Positions 7,126 to 13,140 of a stretch of 13,705 nucleotides of DNA are shown here, piece by piece. How positions within the stretch are numbered: position 1 is the first letter of the stretch; each line of letters begins with the position of its first letter. The DNA comes from Candidatus Troglogloeales bacterium (GTDB taxonomy: Bacteria > Nitrospirota > Nitrospiria > SBBL01 > SBBT01). The translations under genes were made by a program, and so were the position numbers. The notes under the pieces are model-generated. The model did no database searches and had not been told where the DNA came from. It saw nothing but the letters and a program-made list of their open reading frames with translations. Location of the stretch: contig SBBT01000194.1 of the NCBI GenBank assembly GCA_005239595.1, forward strand, positions 1 to 13,705. The letters are read 5' to 3'.

Positions 7126-7461
7126 GTGGAGCATCAAACGAAAAAGGATGACGTCATCTTATTGGAATTTTCCATGTCCCCGCTGGAAAAGGGAGAGGGT
7201 GTTGGGGAATATGTCGCCCGATCGCTTGAGATTATTGACAAGAGCGGGCTCGCCTATCGGCTCAATCCGATGGGCACGGTGATAGAGGGGCCGTGGGATG
7301 ATGTGTTATCAACCGTGAAAGCCTGTTGGGAGCGGATGAGACGCGATTGCAACCGGATTTCAACGGTCATCAAAATCGATTATCGGAAGGGAAAGGAGGG
7401 GAGAATCGTCAGCAAGGTGGAGAGCGTGCAGCGGTCGCTTGGCCGAACGCTAAAGACTTAA
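7126..7461 (+). CDS. MTH1187/YkoF-family thiamine-binding-like protein
   Basis: 111 residues, starting with GTG after AAGGAG at 5 nt spacing. The pattern LLEFSMSPLEKGEGVGEYVA, then YRLNPMGTVIEGPWDDV, then a second basic beta-alpha unit, is that of the MTH1187 (DUF77) family. These are small ferredoxin-like oligomers, some of which bind thiamine or hydroxymethylpyrimidine-type ligands. It has no signal peptide and should be cytoplasmic. It lies 21 nt after ygfZ and is probably in the same transcript. Its last 12 bases overlap the 3' end of the convergent kinase gene. Ligand binding is inferred from the family only. Confidence 0.85.
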   Translation: MEHQTKKDDVILLEFSMSPLEKGEGVGEYVARSLEIIDKSGLAYRLNPMGTVIEGPWDDVLSTVKACWERMRRDCNRISTVIKIDYRKGKEGRIVSKVESVQRSLGRTLKT

Positions 7462-9369
7462 AACAGGGCTATCCTCCCTGGCAGGAAAGGTGAAATAAAA
7501 CGTGGAGCCTTTCCCAAAAACCGATTCCACCCAGATGCGGCCGCCATGGCACTCCATGATCCTCCTGCAAGTGGCCAGGCCGATACCGGTTCCTGGAATG
7601 GCCTCCATGGTATGGAGGCGTTCAAAAGCAATAAAGATTTTCTCGGTATACTGCGGCTCAATGCCAATGCCGTTATCGGACAGAGAAAAGAGCCACTGTG
7701 GGGGGTCTGATACGCGCTTTGCCGATAGATGGATGCATGGCGGCACCTCTCTTCGGAACTTAATGGCATTTTCGATCAGGTTCTGGAACAACACGACCAG
7801 TTGTGTTTTATCGGCCGTTACAATGGGAAGGGGATCGTGTGTCATCTTCACGGCATGATTGCAAATCTCCAGATCCAAATTGGCAAGCGCAAGTTTCAAG
7901 GTTTCCATGGTATTGGTCGGCTCAAGCGGATTTCGGACCCCTCCGACCCTAGAATAGGCCAACAGATCCTCAACCAACATCTGCATCCATTCCGCCCCTT
8001 GTTTGGCATGGCGGATGAAGTCGTCGGCATCCGAATCAAGCTTCCCTTTGTAGCGTATCTCAAGAAGCTGCAGGAAGGAGATGACCGTTCGGAGCGGTTC
8101 CCGAAGGTCATGCGACGCGGCGAAGGAAAACCGTTCAAGCTCGGCGTTAGATTTGATAAGCTCCTCAGCGCGAGCATTGGCTTTGCCTGTTTGCTCGGCC
8201 ACGCGCTGCTCTAATGTTTCATTTAAGACGCGCAGCGCCTCTTCGGCGCGCTTCCGATCGGACACTTCCTTCAAAAGGAGCTCTCTCTGTTGTTCAATCA
8301 TAAGAACCTGCGCTTTTATTTTCCCAAGATGATGACAGATCACCGTAATCCCAGCACAATTTTTATCCGAATCACGAATCATACCCGCCGAGATGGAGAC
8401 AGGGACCTCCTTTCCCTCGTTTGTAAGAAGCGTGGTCTCATAATCGCTGACAAGGGTGCCCTCTGACGGCGCCACCATTCTTGATTTCTCAAAGAGGAAG
8501 TGGGCCTTGGGAAGAAAATCGCCGAGCGGTTTTCCGAGGATATCTGCGCCGTGACCACCTAATGTTACCATCGCAGCGTTATTGGCAATCACCACCCTTC
8601 CTTCCGCATCGGTAACCAGTAACGGATCCAGCATGGCCGTCATAATAGCCGGAGCGGCAATGGCGGGGGTTACGACGAAAAGAGCGTTCCGGATGATGGC
8701 GTACGATGTGATGACCACAAAGAGAAAAATGGAAATATATCCGACGGGATAGAAATCGTATCCAAACTTCGGCAAATAATCGACCGTGCCGGTGTAGGCA
8801 ATCAACACCGCCAAAAAGACAAGGCGAAATTCCCGCCTCTGGCGCAAGGTGTAGGTCTCTTTGCCGATAGCCTCTCTAAGTACATAGAACATCATTAGCA
8901 TCGGCGTAAAAAATACGATCAGGAAGAGCGCCCCTGCCGGGCCATACAGGGGATAATATCCCCAGGAATGCAATTGGGTCCCGGAAATAAATGACGGATG
9001 GAAAAACGCCAGGGGAAGAAAGAAACCCGAAACCAGGCAGCTGATCCTGGTGAACCTTTGCCATTGTCTCTCAACGTGGGTGAGGACCGTGACAAAATAG
9101 AAACAGCCGGGTGAAATAAAGACCACTCCAAGATAGGCCCCTCTTGCCCAAGTCAGGGAAGTCTCCGGATTATTGGCATGATAGGAAAAGGCATAGCCGA
9201 CAAGCCAGATAAAAACAGGAGTTGTAAAAGCTAAAAATGAGCGATTGACGCGACTGTCTGGATTTTTTCCAAAAACAAAAAAACCCAGACTCAAAACAGC
9301 CACCGCGGTAATAACGACGGGAATTGCAAAGGAATTGAACGTGTAATTGGCGGTGTGAAATATGTCCAT
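7450..9369 (-). CDS. 7TM-PAS sensor histidine kinase
   Basis: 639 residues. Seven hydrophobic segments fill residues ~13-230, with short polar loops, as in the N-terminal 7TM sensor module of histidine kinases. A PAS domain follows (~245-350; VTDAEGRVVIANNAA, LGKPLGDFLP), then a coiled coil (~355-415). The HisKA domain has phospho-acceptor His420 in FAASHDLREPLR, the phytochrome-like type of H-box. The HATPase domain has the N-box Asn530/Asn534 (QNLIENAIKF), the G1 box DNGIGI (565-570) and the G2 box GTGIGLA (593-599). All catalytic boxes are intact and there is no receiver domain. The signal and partner are unknown; no response regulator gene is adjacent. There is no Shine-Dalgarno sequence, and a -10 element lies 9 nt before the ATG, suggesting a leaderless message. 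A weak hairpin (CAGGG/CCCTG, 7464-7480) followed by TTTT lies inside the last codons. Confidence 0.93.
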   Translation of the reverse strand: MDIFHTANYTFNSFAIPVVITAVAVLSLGFFVFGKNPDSRVNRSFLAFTTPVFIWLVGYAFSYHANNPETSLTWARGAYLGVVFISPGCFYFVTVLTHVERQWQRFTRISCLVSGFFLPLAFFHPSFISGTQLHSWGYYPLYGPAGALFLIVFFTPMLMMFYVLREAIGKETYTLRQRREFRLVFLAVLIAYTGTVDYLPKFGYDFYPVGYISIFLFVVITSYAIIRNALFVVTPAIAAPAIMTAMLDPLLVTDAEGRVVIANNAAMVTLGGHGADILGKPLGDFLPKAHFLFEKSRMVAPSEGTLVSDYETTLLTNEGKEVPVSISAGMIRDSDKNCAGITVICHHLGKIKAQVLMIEQQRELLLKEVSDRKRAEEALRVLNETLEQRVAEQTGKANARAEELIKSNAELERFSFAASHDLREPLRTVISFLQLLEIRYKGKLDSDADDFIRHAKQGAEWMQMLVEDLLAYSRVGGVRNPLEPTNTMETLKLALANLDLEICNHAVKMTHDPLPIVTADKTQLVVLFQNLIENAIKFRREVPPCIHLSAKRVSDPPQWLFSLSDNGIGIEPQYTEKIFIAFERLHTMEAIPGTGIGLATCRRIMECHGGRIWVESVFGKGSTFYFTFPAREDSPVLSL

Positions 9370-9378
9370 AACCGCGGT

Positions 9379-9387
9379 ATTTTAACA
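9379..9387 (-). promoter_or_regulatory. Extended -10 element for the histidine kinase gene
   Basis: The minus strand reads TGT-TAAAAT (9387-9379), an extended -10 with A+T-rich DNA upstream. It ends 9 nt before the ATG at 9369. A -35 is not evident. Transcription would begin 1-3 nt before the start codon. Confidence 0.4.
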
Positions 9388-9419
9388 TTATTTTTTCAAA
9401 ACTGGAAAATCCTGTATTC

Positions 9420-9563
9420 ATGGGAATAGTCGTTTTCAGACGAATGTTGCGGCTCTCCGCGCTGATGTCCCTTGCGCTTGCCGCAGCTTACTTGGGGCAG
9501 ATTCTAATCAGGTCGGGCCCTTCAAATGGGCTCTCGGCGGAAGGTCCTTCAATCTCTTTTTAA
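9420..9563 (+). CDS. Possible 47-residue small membrane protein
   Basis: In the 179-nt gap between hflC and the kinase gene, the plus strand carries an ATG-to-TAA reading frame of 47 residues. It starts MGIVVFRRMLRLSALMSLAL and continues AAAYLGQILI, then a polar Ser/Gly tail. This is a basic N-terminus with one membrane helix or signal peptide. Only a weak GGAAAA precedes the start. The last 15 bases overlap the end of hflC on the other strand. The frame is too short to separate from chance; the hydrophobic profile is the only support. Otherwise this gap holds a 6-bp stem (GGGCCC/GGGCTC at 9515-9532) without a U-run. Confidence 0.25.
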   Translation: MGIVVFRRMLRLSALMSLALAAAYLGQILIRSGPSNGLSAEGPSISF

Positions 9564-10403
9564 GTATTTTAGGAACTCTGTATCGGTGCCGGTCAGAATA
9601 ACCGTGTCTTTTGTAAACGCCTTTTTATAGGCCTCCATCGACCGTGTAAACTCAAAGAAGCCAGGATCCTGGCTGTAGGCATCGGCATAGGTCTTAAAGG
9701 CGGTGGCATCCCCTTTCCCCATCAGCTCCTGCGCTGTTTTGTAGGCCTCGGCCAATAAAATTTCACGCTCTTTTTCAGAACCGGAGCGGATTTTCTGCGC
9801 CTCTTCCTCTCCGCCGGAGCGATACCGCTTGGCCTCCCGCTCCCGCTCCGCCTGCATTCGGGCATAGACCGCCTTTTCGTTCTCGGGGGGGAGATCGGCC
9901 CGCTTGATCCTGACATCAATGATTTCCAATCCGTATTCCGCGGACTTCCTCGTGCTGGCCTTCGTGACAATATCCATAATCTCCGATCGGGCGCCGGAAA
10001 CGATCTCGGATAAATCCTTCGTCCCCAAATCGACACGAAGCTCAGAATAGATAATATCGTCGAGGCGGGATTGCGCGCCATGTTCATCCCGAACCGATTG
10101 ATAGACCTTCAGGGGATCGACGACGCGCCACTTGGCAAAATTATCCACGACCAGGGTTTTTTTGTCCTTCGTAATAACCTCTCTTTTCTGGGCTTCATAA
10201 TGGAGAAGACGGTTATCGAAGAAGATCACATCCTGAATAAAAGGGACTTTTACATACAAACCGGGCGATTTGATGGTTCTAACCGGTTTTCCCAATTCGA
10301 TGACGATGGCCGATTTGGTCTGGTCCACAATAAAAAACGCGCTGCCCATCAGGATGAAAAGGGCCACTCCGACCGCAAGATAACCCAAAGCCCTATTACT
10401 CAT
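9549..10403 (-). CDS. hflC: HflC, membrane protease modulator (SPFH/band 7)
   Basis: 284 residues. A single N-terminal membrane helix (about residues 6-26) is followed by an SPFH/band 7 domain (VDQTKSAIVIELGKPVRTI, PGLYVKVPFIQDVIFFDNRL) and a charged alpha-helical stalk (~180-230, RMQAEREREAKRYRSGGEEE) typical of HflC. The C-terminal part (YSQDPGFFEFTRSMEAYKKAF) is also an HflC hallmark. With HflK it forms a large periplasm-facing cage that encloses and modulates the FtsH protease. It is somewhat shorter than E. coli HflC (334). Its ATG lies inside the end of hflK: the two overlap by 8 bases (ATGAGTAA), so they are translated together and made in similar amounts. Confidence 0.96.
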   Translation of the reverse strand: MSNRALGYLAVGVALFILMGSAFFIVDQTKSAIVIELGKPVRTIKSPGLYVKVPFIQDVIFFDNRLLHYEAQKREVITKDKKTLVVDNFAKWRVVDPLKVYQSVRDEHGAQSRLDDIIYSELRVDLGTKDLSEIVSGARSEIMDIVTKASTRKSAEYGLEIIDVRIKRADLPPENEKAVYARMQAEREREAKRYRSGGEEEAQKIRSGSEKEREILLAEAYKTAQELMGKGDATAFKTYADAYSQDPGFFEFTRSMEAYKKAFTKDTVILTGTDTEFLKYLKRD

Positions 10404-11412
10404 TTCTCCCCTCCCCGGCCAAACTTCTAGCCGATTTTAATTCCTTGAGAGGGAAATACGGCACGACCCCCCCCTTGCTATCTACGATATATTTATCAGC
10501 GCCTGATAAAACCTCTTCCATAGTCTCGATATAGAGCCGTTTCCTAATAACCCCCGGCCCCTTTCTATACCCAGCGAGGCTTTGAAGAAAACGGTCGGCC
10601 TCACCCTGGGCCCGTTTGATACGAGCCTGGGCATAGCCCTCGGCCTGGTTGATCATCTGCGCCGCCTCACCCTGGGCTTTTGGGATAATATCGTTTTGAT
10701 AGCTTTGCGCCTGGTTAATCAGTTTTTCCTTATCCTCTCTTGCCGAGGCCACATCCTTAAAGGCCTCGGATACGGGATCCGGCGGCCGAACATCCTGAAG
10801 CTGGACCGCAACCACCTGCACGCCTGCTTTATAGCTGTCTAGGACTTTCTGGAGGAGATCTAAAGTCCCCGTCTGAATCATCGCCTTGCCGGTCGTCAGT
10901 ACCTCATCGATTTTGTTTTTTCCGATCACCTCTCTCATAGCCGCCTCCGCCGAGGCCTTAATGGTCGGCTCAATCATGTCGATGTTAAACAGGTACTCCA
11001 TGGCATTCTTGATCCGAAACTGCACAATAAATTCAATCGATACAATATTTTCGTCTCCCGTCAACATCAACGCCTCTTCCGGAACCGGTCTGTACTCGGC
11101 GGGAGGGCCGACATGAATAGTACGAAAACCGATTTCCGCTCGATGGACCTTTGTCACTTGAGGCCGAAACACCTCTTCAATGGGATAGGGGAAGTGATAA
11201 TGCGGACCGGGCTCGGCCATTCGGGAGATAGCGCCAAAACGCTTTACCACACCGACTTCATCCGGCCGGACAATGTAGATGCCCGTCATCAGCCAAAGAA
11301 GAAAAATGATGCCGATGATCATCCCGGCCTTTGGAAGAAGCCGTCTTAAAAAAAGGCGTCCCTGAAAAACAAGATCATCGATATCTAACGGCTTGTTCGG
11401 ATCATACGCCAT
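10396..11412 (-). CDS. hflK: HflK, membrane protease modulator (SPFH/band 7)
   Basis: 338 residues. A short cytoplasmic N-terminus, without the long Gly-rich stretch of E. coli HflK, leads to one membrane helix (about 29-48). An SPFH domain follows: VRPDEVGVVKRFG, MLTGDENIVSIEFIVQFRI and VQLQDVRPPDPV, all close to HflK. Next is a long helical stalk (~215-285) rich in Gln/Ala/Arg, then the conserved RKRLYIETMEEVL segment. It pairs with HflC to form the FtsH-associated cage. The ribosome-binding region AAGGGAAGAAGG precedes the ATG. The gap to the upstream YHS gene is only 31 nt, so the two are likely cotranscribed. The sum of motifs and the hflC neighbour make the call firm. Confidence 0.96.
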   Translation of the reverse strand: MAYDPNKPLDIDDLVFQGRLFLRRLLPKAGMIIGIIFLLWLMTGIYIVRPDEVGVVKRFGAISRMAEPGPHYHFPYPIEEVFRPQVTKVHRAEIGFRTIHVGPPAEYRPVPEEALMLTGDENIVSIEFIVQFRIKNAMEYLFNIDMIEPTIKASAEAAMREVIGKNKIDEVLTTGKAMIQTGTLDLLQKVLDSYKAGVQVVAVQLQDVRPPDPVSEAFKDVASAREDKEKLINQAQSYQNDIIPKAQGEAAQMINQAEGYAQARIKRAQGEADRFLQSLAGYRKGPGVIRKRLYIETMEEVLSGADKYIVDSKGGVVPYFPLKELKSARSLAGEGRNE

Positions 11413-11443
11413 GGCCTTCTTCCCTTGTCTTTAAGTTTACGGC

Positions 11444-11734
11444 TTACGCCACACCGGCTGCCTTCTTTTCAAACGCCTCGGCGCAGTTTCTGCTGCAAAA
11501 ATAATAGGTAACCCCTTTTATCCTCATTTCAATCGCCTTCTCCCGCGGGAGATAGGTATGACAGAAAGGATCCTCCACCAGGTTTACCCCCTCTCTGCCC
11601 TTCGTGGAAGATCCGCGAAGGAATGATGCGATTAGCCGCTTCAACAGGAAAAAGAAGAGGGCGAAGAGGGCGATCCCCAGCAGATATCTTGCGATTAACA
11701 TGACGATCCGCACCAGCAAACCTGCGCCACGCAA
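11444..11734 (-). CDS. Membrane-anchored YHS/TRASH-type metal-binding protein
   Basis: Up to 96 residues. A strongly hydrophobic helix (about residues 9-38 from the first possible start) anchors a short soluble domain: DPFCHTYLPREKA, then GVTYYFCSRNCAEAFEKK. Cys58, Cys80 and Cys84 form the C-x21-C-x3-C pattern of YHS/TRASH motifs, which bind metal in copper and heavy-metal proteins. The start is uncertain. The longest frame begins with TTG at 11734, without a Shine-Dalgarno sequence. GTG at 11713 and ATG at 11701 are alternatives, each with only weak support, and both still contain the membrane helix. It lies 31 nt before hflK in the same direction and 61 nt after the cupredoxin-like gene. 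The function is unknown; metal handling at the membrane is inferred from the cysteines. Confidence 0.78.
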   Translation of the reverse strand: MRGAGLLVRIVMLIARYLLGIALFALFFFLLKRLIASFLRGSSTKGREGVNLVEDPFCHTYLPREKAIEMRIKGVTYYFCSRNCAEAFEKKAAGVA

Positions 11735-11795
11735 AGTGAGAAGGGGGTTGCAGTTATCCCGTCCCCACTCTTTTTTAGTTTTTAAACGATGTCAA

Positions 11796-12617
11796 CTATT
11801 TTGCGGCAAACTCAAAACCGACCGTCGCCTTTCCTTTTGCGGCAACTTCAATCTCCTTTTTCTGGAAACCTAAAATCGGATGCCATGCCTTGATCTCATA
11901 TTTCCCCGGAGGGACATCGTCTATCGAAAAACTCCCATCGTCGTTCACGATAACATAGTAGGGATTGGTAATAGGCAGAAACCAGACATTCATATAGTTA
12001 TGCTGGTCGCACTCGACCTTCATAAACGAGTCTTCCTTTTTAAAGGAAATCGGCTTAATCATCTCTTTGACGGTTTGGCCTTTGTTGGGAAGCGGTTTGT
12101 TAAAGAGGGTGACGCTTGTCGCCCCTTTAATCTCATACCCATGTGGATTATGCAGGACCCCGGCCGCTGCTTTGGGATCGGAAGGGTCTGCATCGTTATT
12201 GGTTACCCGGAGTTCCGATTTCTTCATAACAACTCCCACCGATTTCGAAGGCCCGCCCTGGACGAGAAACCGGCAGATATCGGCTACGACATCCGTGCCG
12301 CCGAACTTGAAGGCTTTCCCCTTTTCAATCTTTTCGATGTAGACAATCGCATCGGCCAGACCGCCACCTTTTACCTTGACATCCTGGCGAACGCGGTTTC
12401 CCTTTCCGTCCGAATCGGCCTGCGAGCAGAATTTCTCCTGCGGAAATTTTGAAAACGCAAAGGTTGCCGGAGGCGGCTGTGCCCCTTTAAAGGCAACCTT
12501 CCCGGAGATAGAACCTCCATCGGCCACGGGGGCCTCCGTATATTCCGCATAAACCAGGGCCGCCGGAAAAGCGGCTACAACCAGCGTGAAACCAAACAAG
12601 CGAATCCAACTTCTCAT
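11796..12617 (-). CDS. Exported cupredoxin-like protein with carboxypeptidase-regulatory-like C-terminus
   Basis: 273 residues. A signal peptide (1-24, cleavage near VYA) exports it. Residues 35-100 (GSISGKVAFKGAQPPP, FCSQ, GGGLADAIVYIE) and 130-250 follow the pattern of a broad family of exported cupredoxin-like proteins. His156 (LHNPHG) and the Cys203-x2-His206-x2-Met209 motif (ECDQHNYMNVWF) together make a full set of type-1 copper ligands. The C-terminal DDGSFSIDDVPPGKYEIKAWHPILG-type turn is a carboxypeptidase-regulatory-like beta-sandwich seam. Cys64 and Cys115 are also present. ATG 12617 is chosen because AAGGAGGT lies 7 nt upstream. An in-frame ATG at 12635 would add six residues (MKEVRS) but would itself contain the Shine-Dalgarno sequence. 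Probable role: periplasmic copper or electron-transfer protein; copper binding is inferred from the ligand pattern alone. Confidence 0.82.
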   Translation of the reverse strand: MRSWIRLFGFTLVVAAFPAALVYAEYTEAPVADGGSISGKVAFKGAQPPPATFAFSKFPQEKFCSQADSDGKGNRVRQDVKVKGGGLADAIVYIEKIEKGKAFKFGGTDVVADICRFLVQGGPSKSVGVVMKKSELRVTNNDADPSDPKAAAGVLHNPHGYEIKGATSVTLFNKPLPNKGQTVKEMIKPISFKKEDSFMKVECDQHNYMNVWFLPITNPYYVIVNDDGSFSIDDVPPGKYEIKAWHPILGFQKKEIEVAAKGKATVGFEFAAK

Positions 12618-12620
12618 TGA

Positions 12621-12658
12621 CCTTACCTCCTTCATGTTATCTTATCTCCTTCATGTTA
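12621..12658 (-). repeat. 19-bp tandem duplication of the ribosome-binding region
   Basis: On the minus strand TAACATGAAGGAGATAAGA (12658-12640) is followed directly by TAACATGAAGGAGGTAAGG (12639-12621), 17 of 19 positions identical. Each copy carries an ATG and an AAGGAG Shine-Dalgarno core. The second copy serves the cupredoxin-like gene. Confidence 0.85.
12637..12654 (-). other. Possible five-codon upstream minigene (MKEIR)
   Basis: The first copy of the tandem duplication encodes ATG-AAG-GAG-ATA-AGA-TAA. Its stop is separated by one base from the next ATG (12635). It has no strong Shine-Dalgarno of its own, so translation is uncertain. If translated it could affect initiation at the cupredoxin-like gene. 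Confidence 0.25.
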
Positions 12659-12672
12659 AAAGAAACATCCAT

Positions 12673-13059
12673 CTATTTTTTTTGGTCTTCGAAATATCTC
12701 AACAGCCCCAGCAGCGTAATCATCCCGACGGCTCTTTGCTCCTCATCCACCACCAAGATATGCCTGAATCCGAGGGTCTTCATCAGGGCGTTGGCATCTT
12801 CCATCGTTTCGGTCTGTTCGATACTGACAACAGGATGGCTCATCAAGTCACGAACCGGTGTCGTCATAAAGGCCATGTTTTCCGGCACGGCCCGATGAAC
12901 AATGTCGGACTCGGTCAGAATGCCGATCGGCTTTTCTTTTTCCGAGACCGCGATATAACTGCATTTGTACTCCCTCATGAGCTTGCAGGCCTCCCGCAGA
13001 CTTACGTCAGGCCCCACCGCTGGCACAATCCGCGCCATGTATTTGGTTACATCCGACAC
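12673..13059 (-). CDS. CBS-domain pair protein
   Basis: 128 residues consisting of two CBS motifs and little else. CBS1 (~8-58) ends in IGILTESDIVHRAV; CBS2 (~72-124) contains LMSHPVVSIEQTETMEDA and HILVVDEEQRAVGMITLLGLL. Such stand-alone pairs fold into a Bateman module that binds adenosine nucleotides and usually regulates a partner protein. The partner is not evident here. It starts with GTG, preceded by AGGAG at about 8 nt. The promoter just upstream is strong. The gene is followed after 55 nt by the cupredoxin-like gene on the same strand, with no terminator seen, so it may head that cluster. It is cytoplasmic with no signal peptide. Confidence 0.9.
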   Translation of the reverse strand: MSDVTKYMARIVPAVGPDVSLREACKLMREYKCSYIAVSEKEKPIGILTESDIVHRAVPENMAFMTTPVRDLMSHPVVSIEQTETMEDANALMKTLGFRHILVVDEEQRAVGMITLLGLLRYFEDQKK

Positions 13060-13090
13060 CCCGACCTCTCCTGGACATAAGACTTCCGAG

Positions 13091-13121
13091 ACCCGCGATC
13101 GTACTTAAAAGGAGCGCGGGT
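13091..13121. repeat. 7-bp inverted repeat bracketing the CBS promoter spacer and -10
   Basis: ACCCGCG (13091-13097) and CGCGGGT (13115-13121) are perfect arms separated by 17 bp. One arm begins right after the -35 box and the other right after the -10 box. This is a natural place for a repressor operator. A terminator for the upstream hemW is less likely because the loop is 17 nt and no U-run follows. Confidence 0.4.
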
Positions 13122-13127
13122 TGTCAA
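13098..13127 (-). promoter_or_regulatory. Sigma70-like promoter of the CBS gene
   Basis: The minus strand has a perfect TTGACA (13127-13122) and TACGAT (13103-13098) with an 18-nt spacer, about 38 nt before the GTG start. It is the best promoter match in the window and may drive the whole CBS-to-hflC cluster. Confidence 0.6.
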
Positions 13128-13140
13128 GGATTTGTATCGG

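Noticed and set aside
7464..7480. Intrinsic terminator for the kinase gene (CAGGG/CCCTG followed by TTTT)
   Set aside because: The stem is only 5 bp and the structure lies inside the coding sequence, before the stop codon.
7729..8214. 161-residue plus-strand frame opposite the kinase domain
   Set aside because: It lies opposite the HisKA/HATPase coding region, which has intact catalytic boxes, and has no motif or ribosome-binding site of its own.
9511..9535. Hairpin after hflC as a terminator
   Set aside because: The stem is 6 bp with one G-T pair and there is no U-run on the minus strand.
11735..11795. TTGACA directly after the cupredoxin-like stop as a promoter for the YHS-hflKC genes
   Set aside because: No acceptable -10 occurs 16-18 nt downstream (AAAGAG, AAGAGT and AGAGTG only), so the box alone is not evidence of a promoter.
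11880..12452. 190-residue plus-strand frame opposite the cupredoxin-like gene
   Set aside because: It has no family resemblance, and the minus-strand gene has a signal peptide, conserved ligands and a strong ribosome-binding site.
12586..13080. 164-residue plus-strand frame opposite the CBS gene
   Set aside because: It is His/Arg-rich with no known motif and is the complement of two clear CBS motifs.
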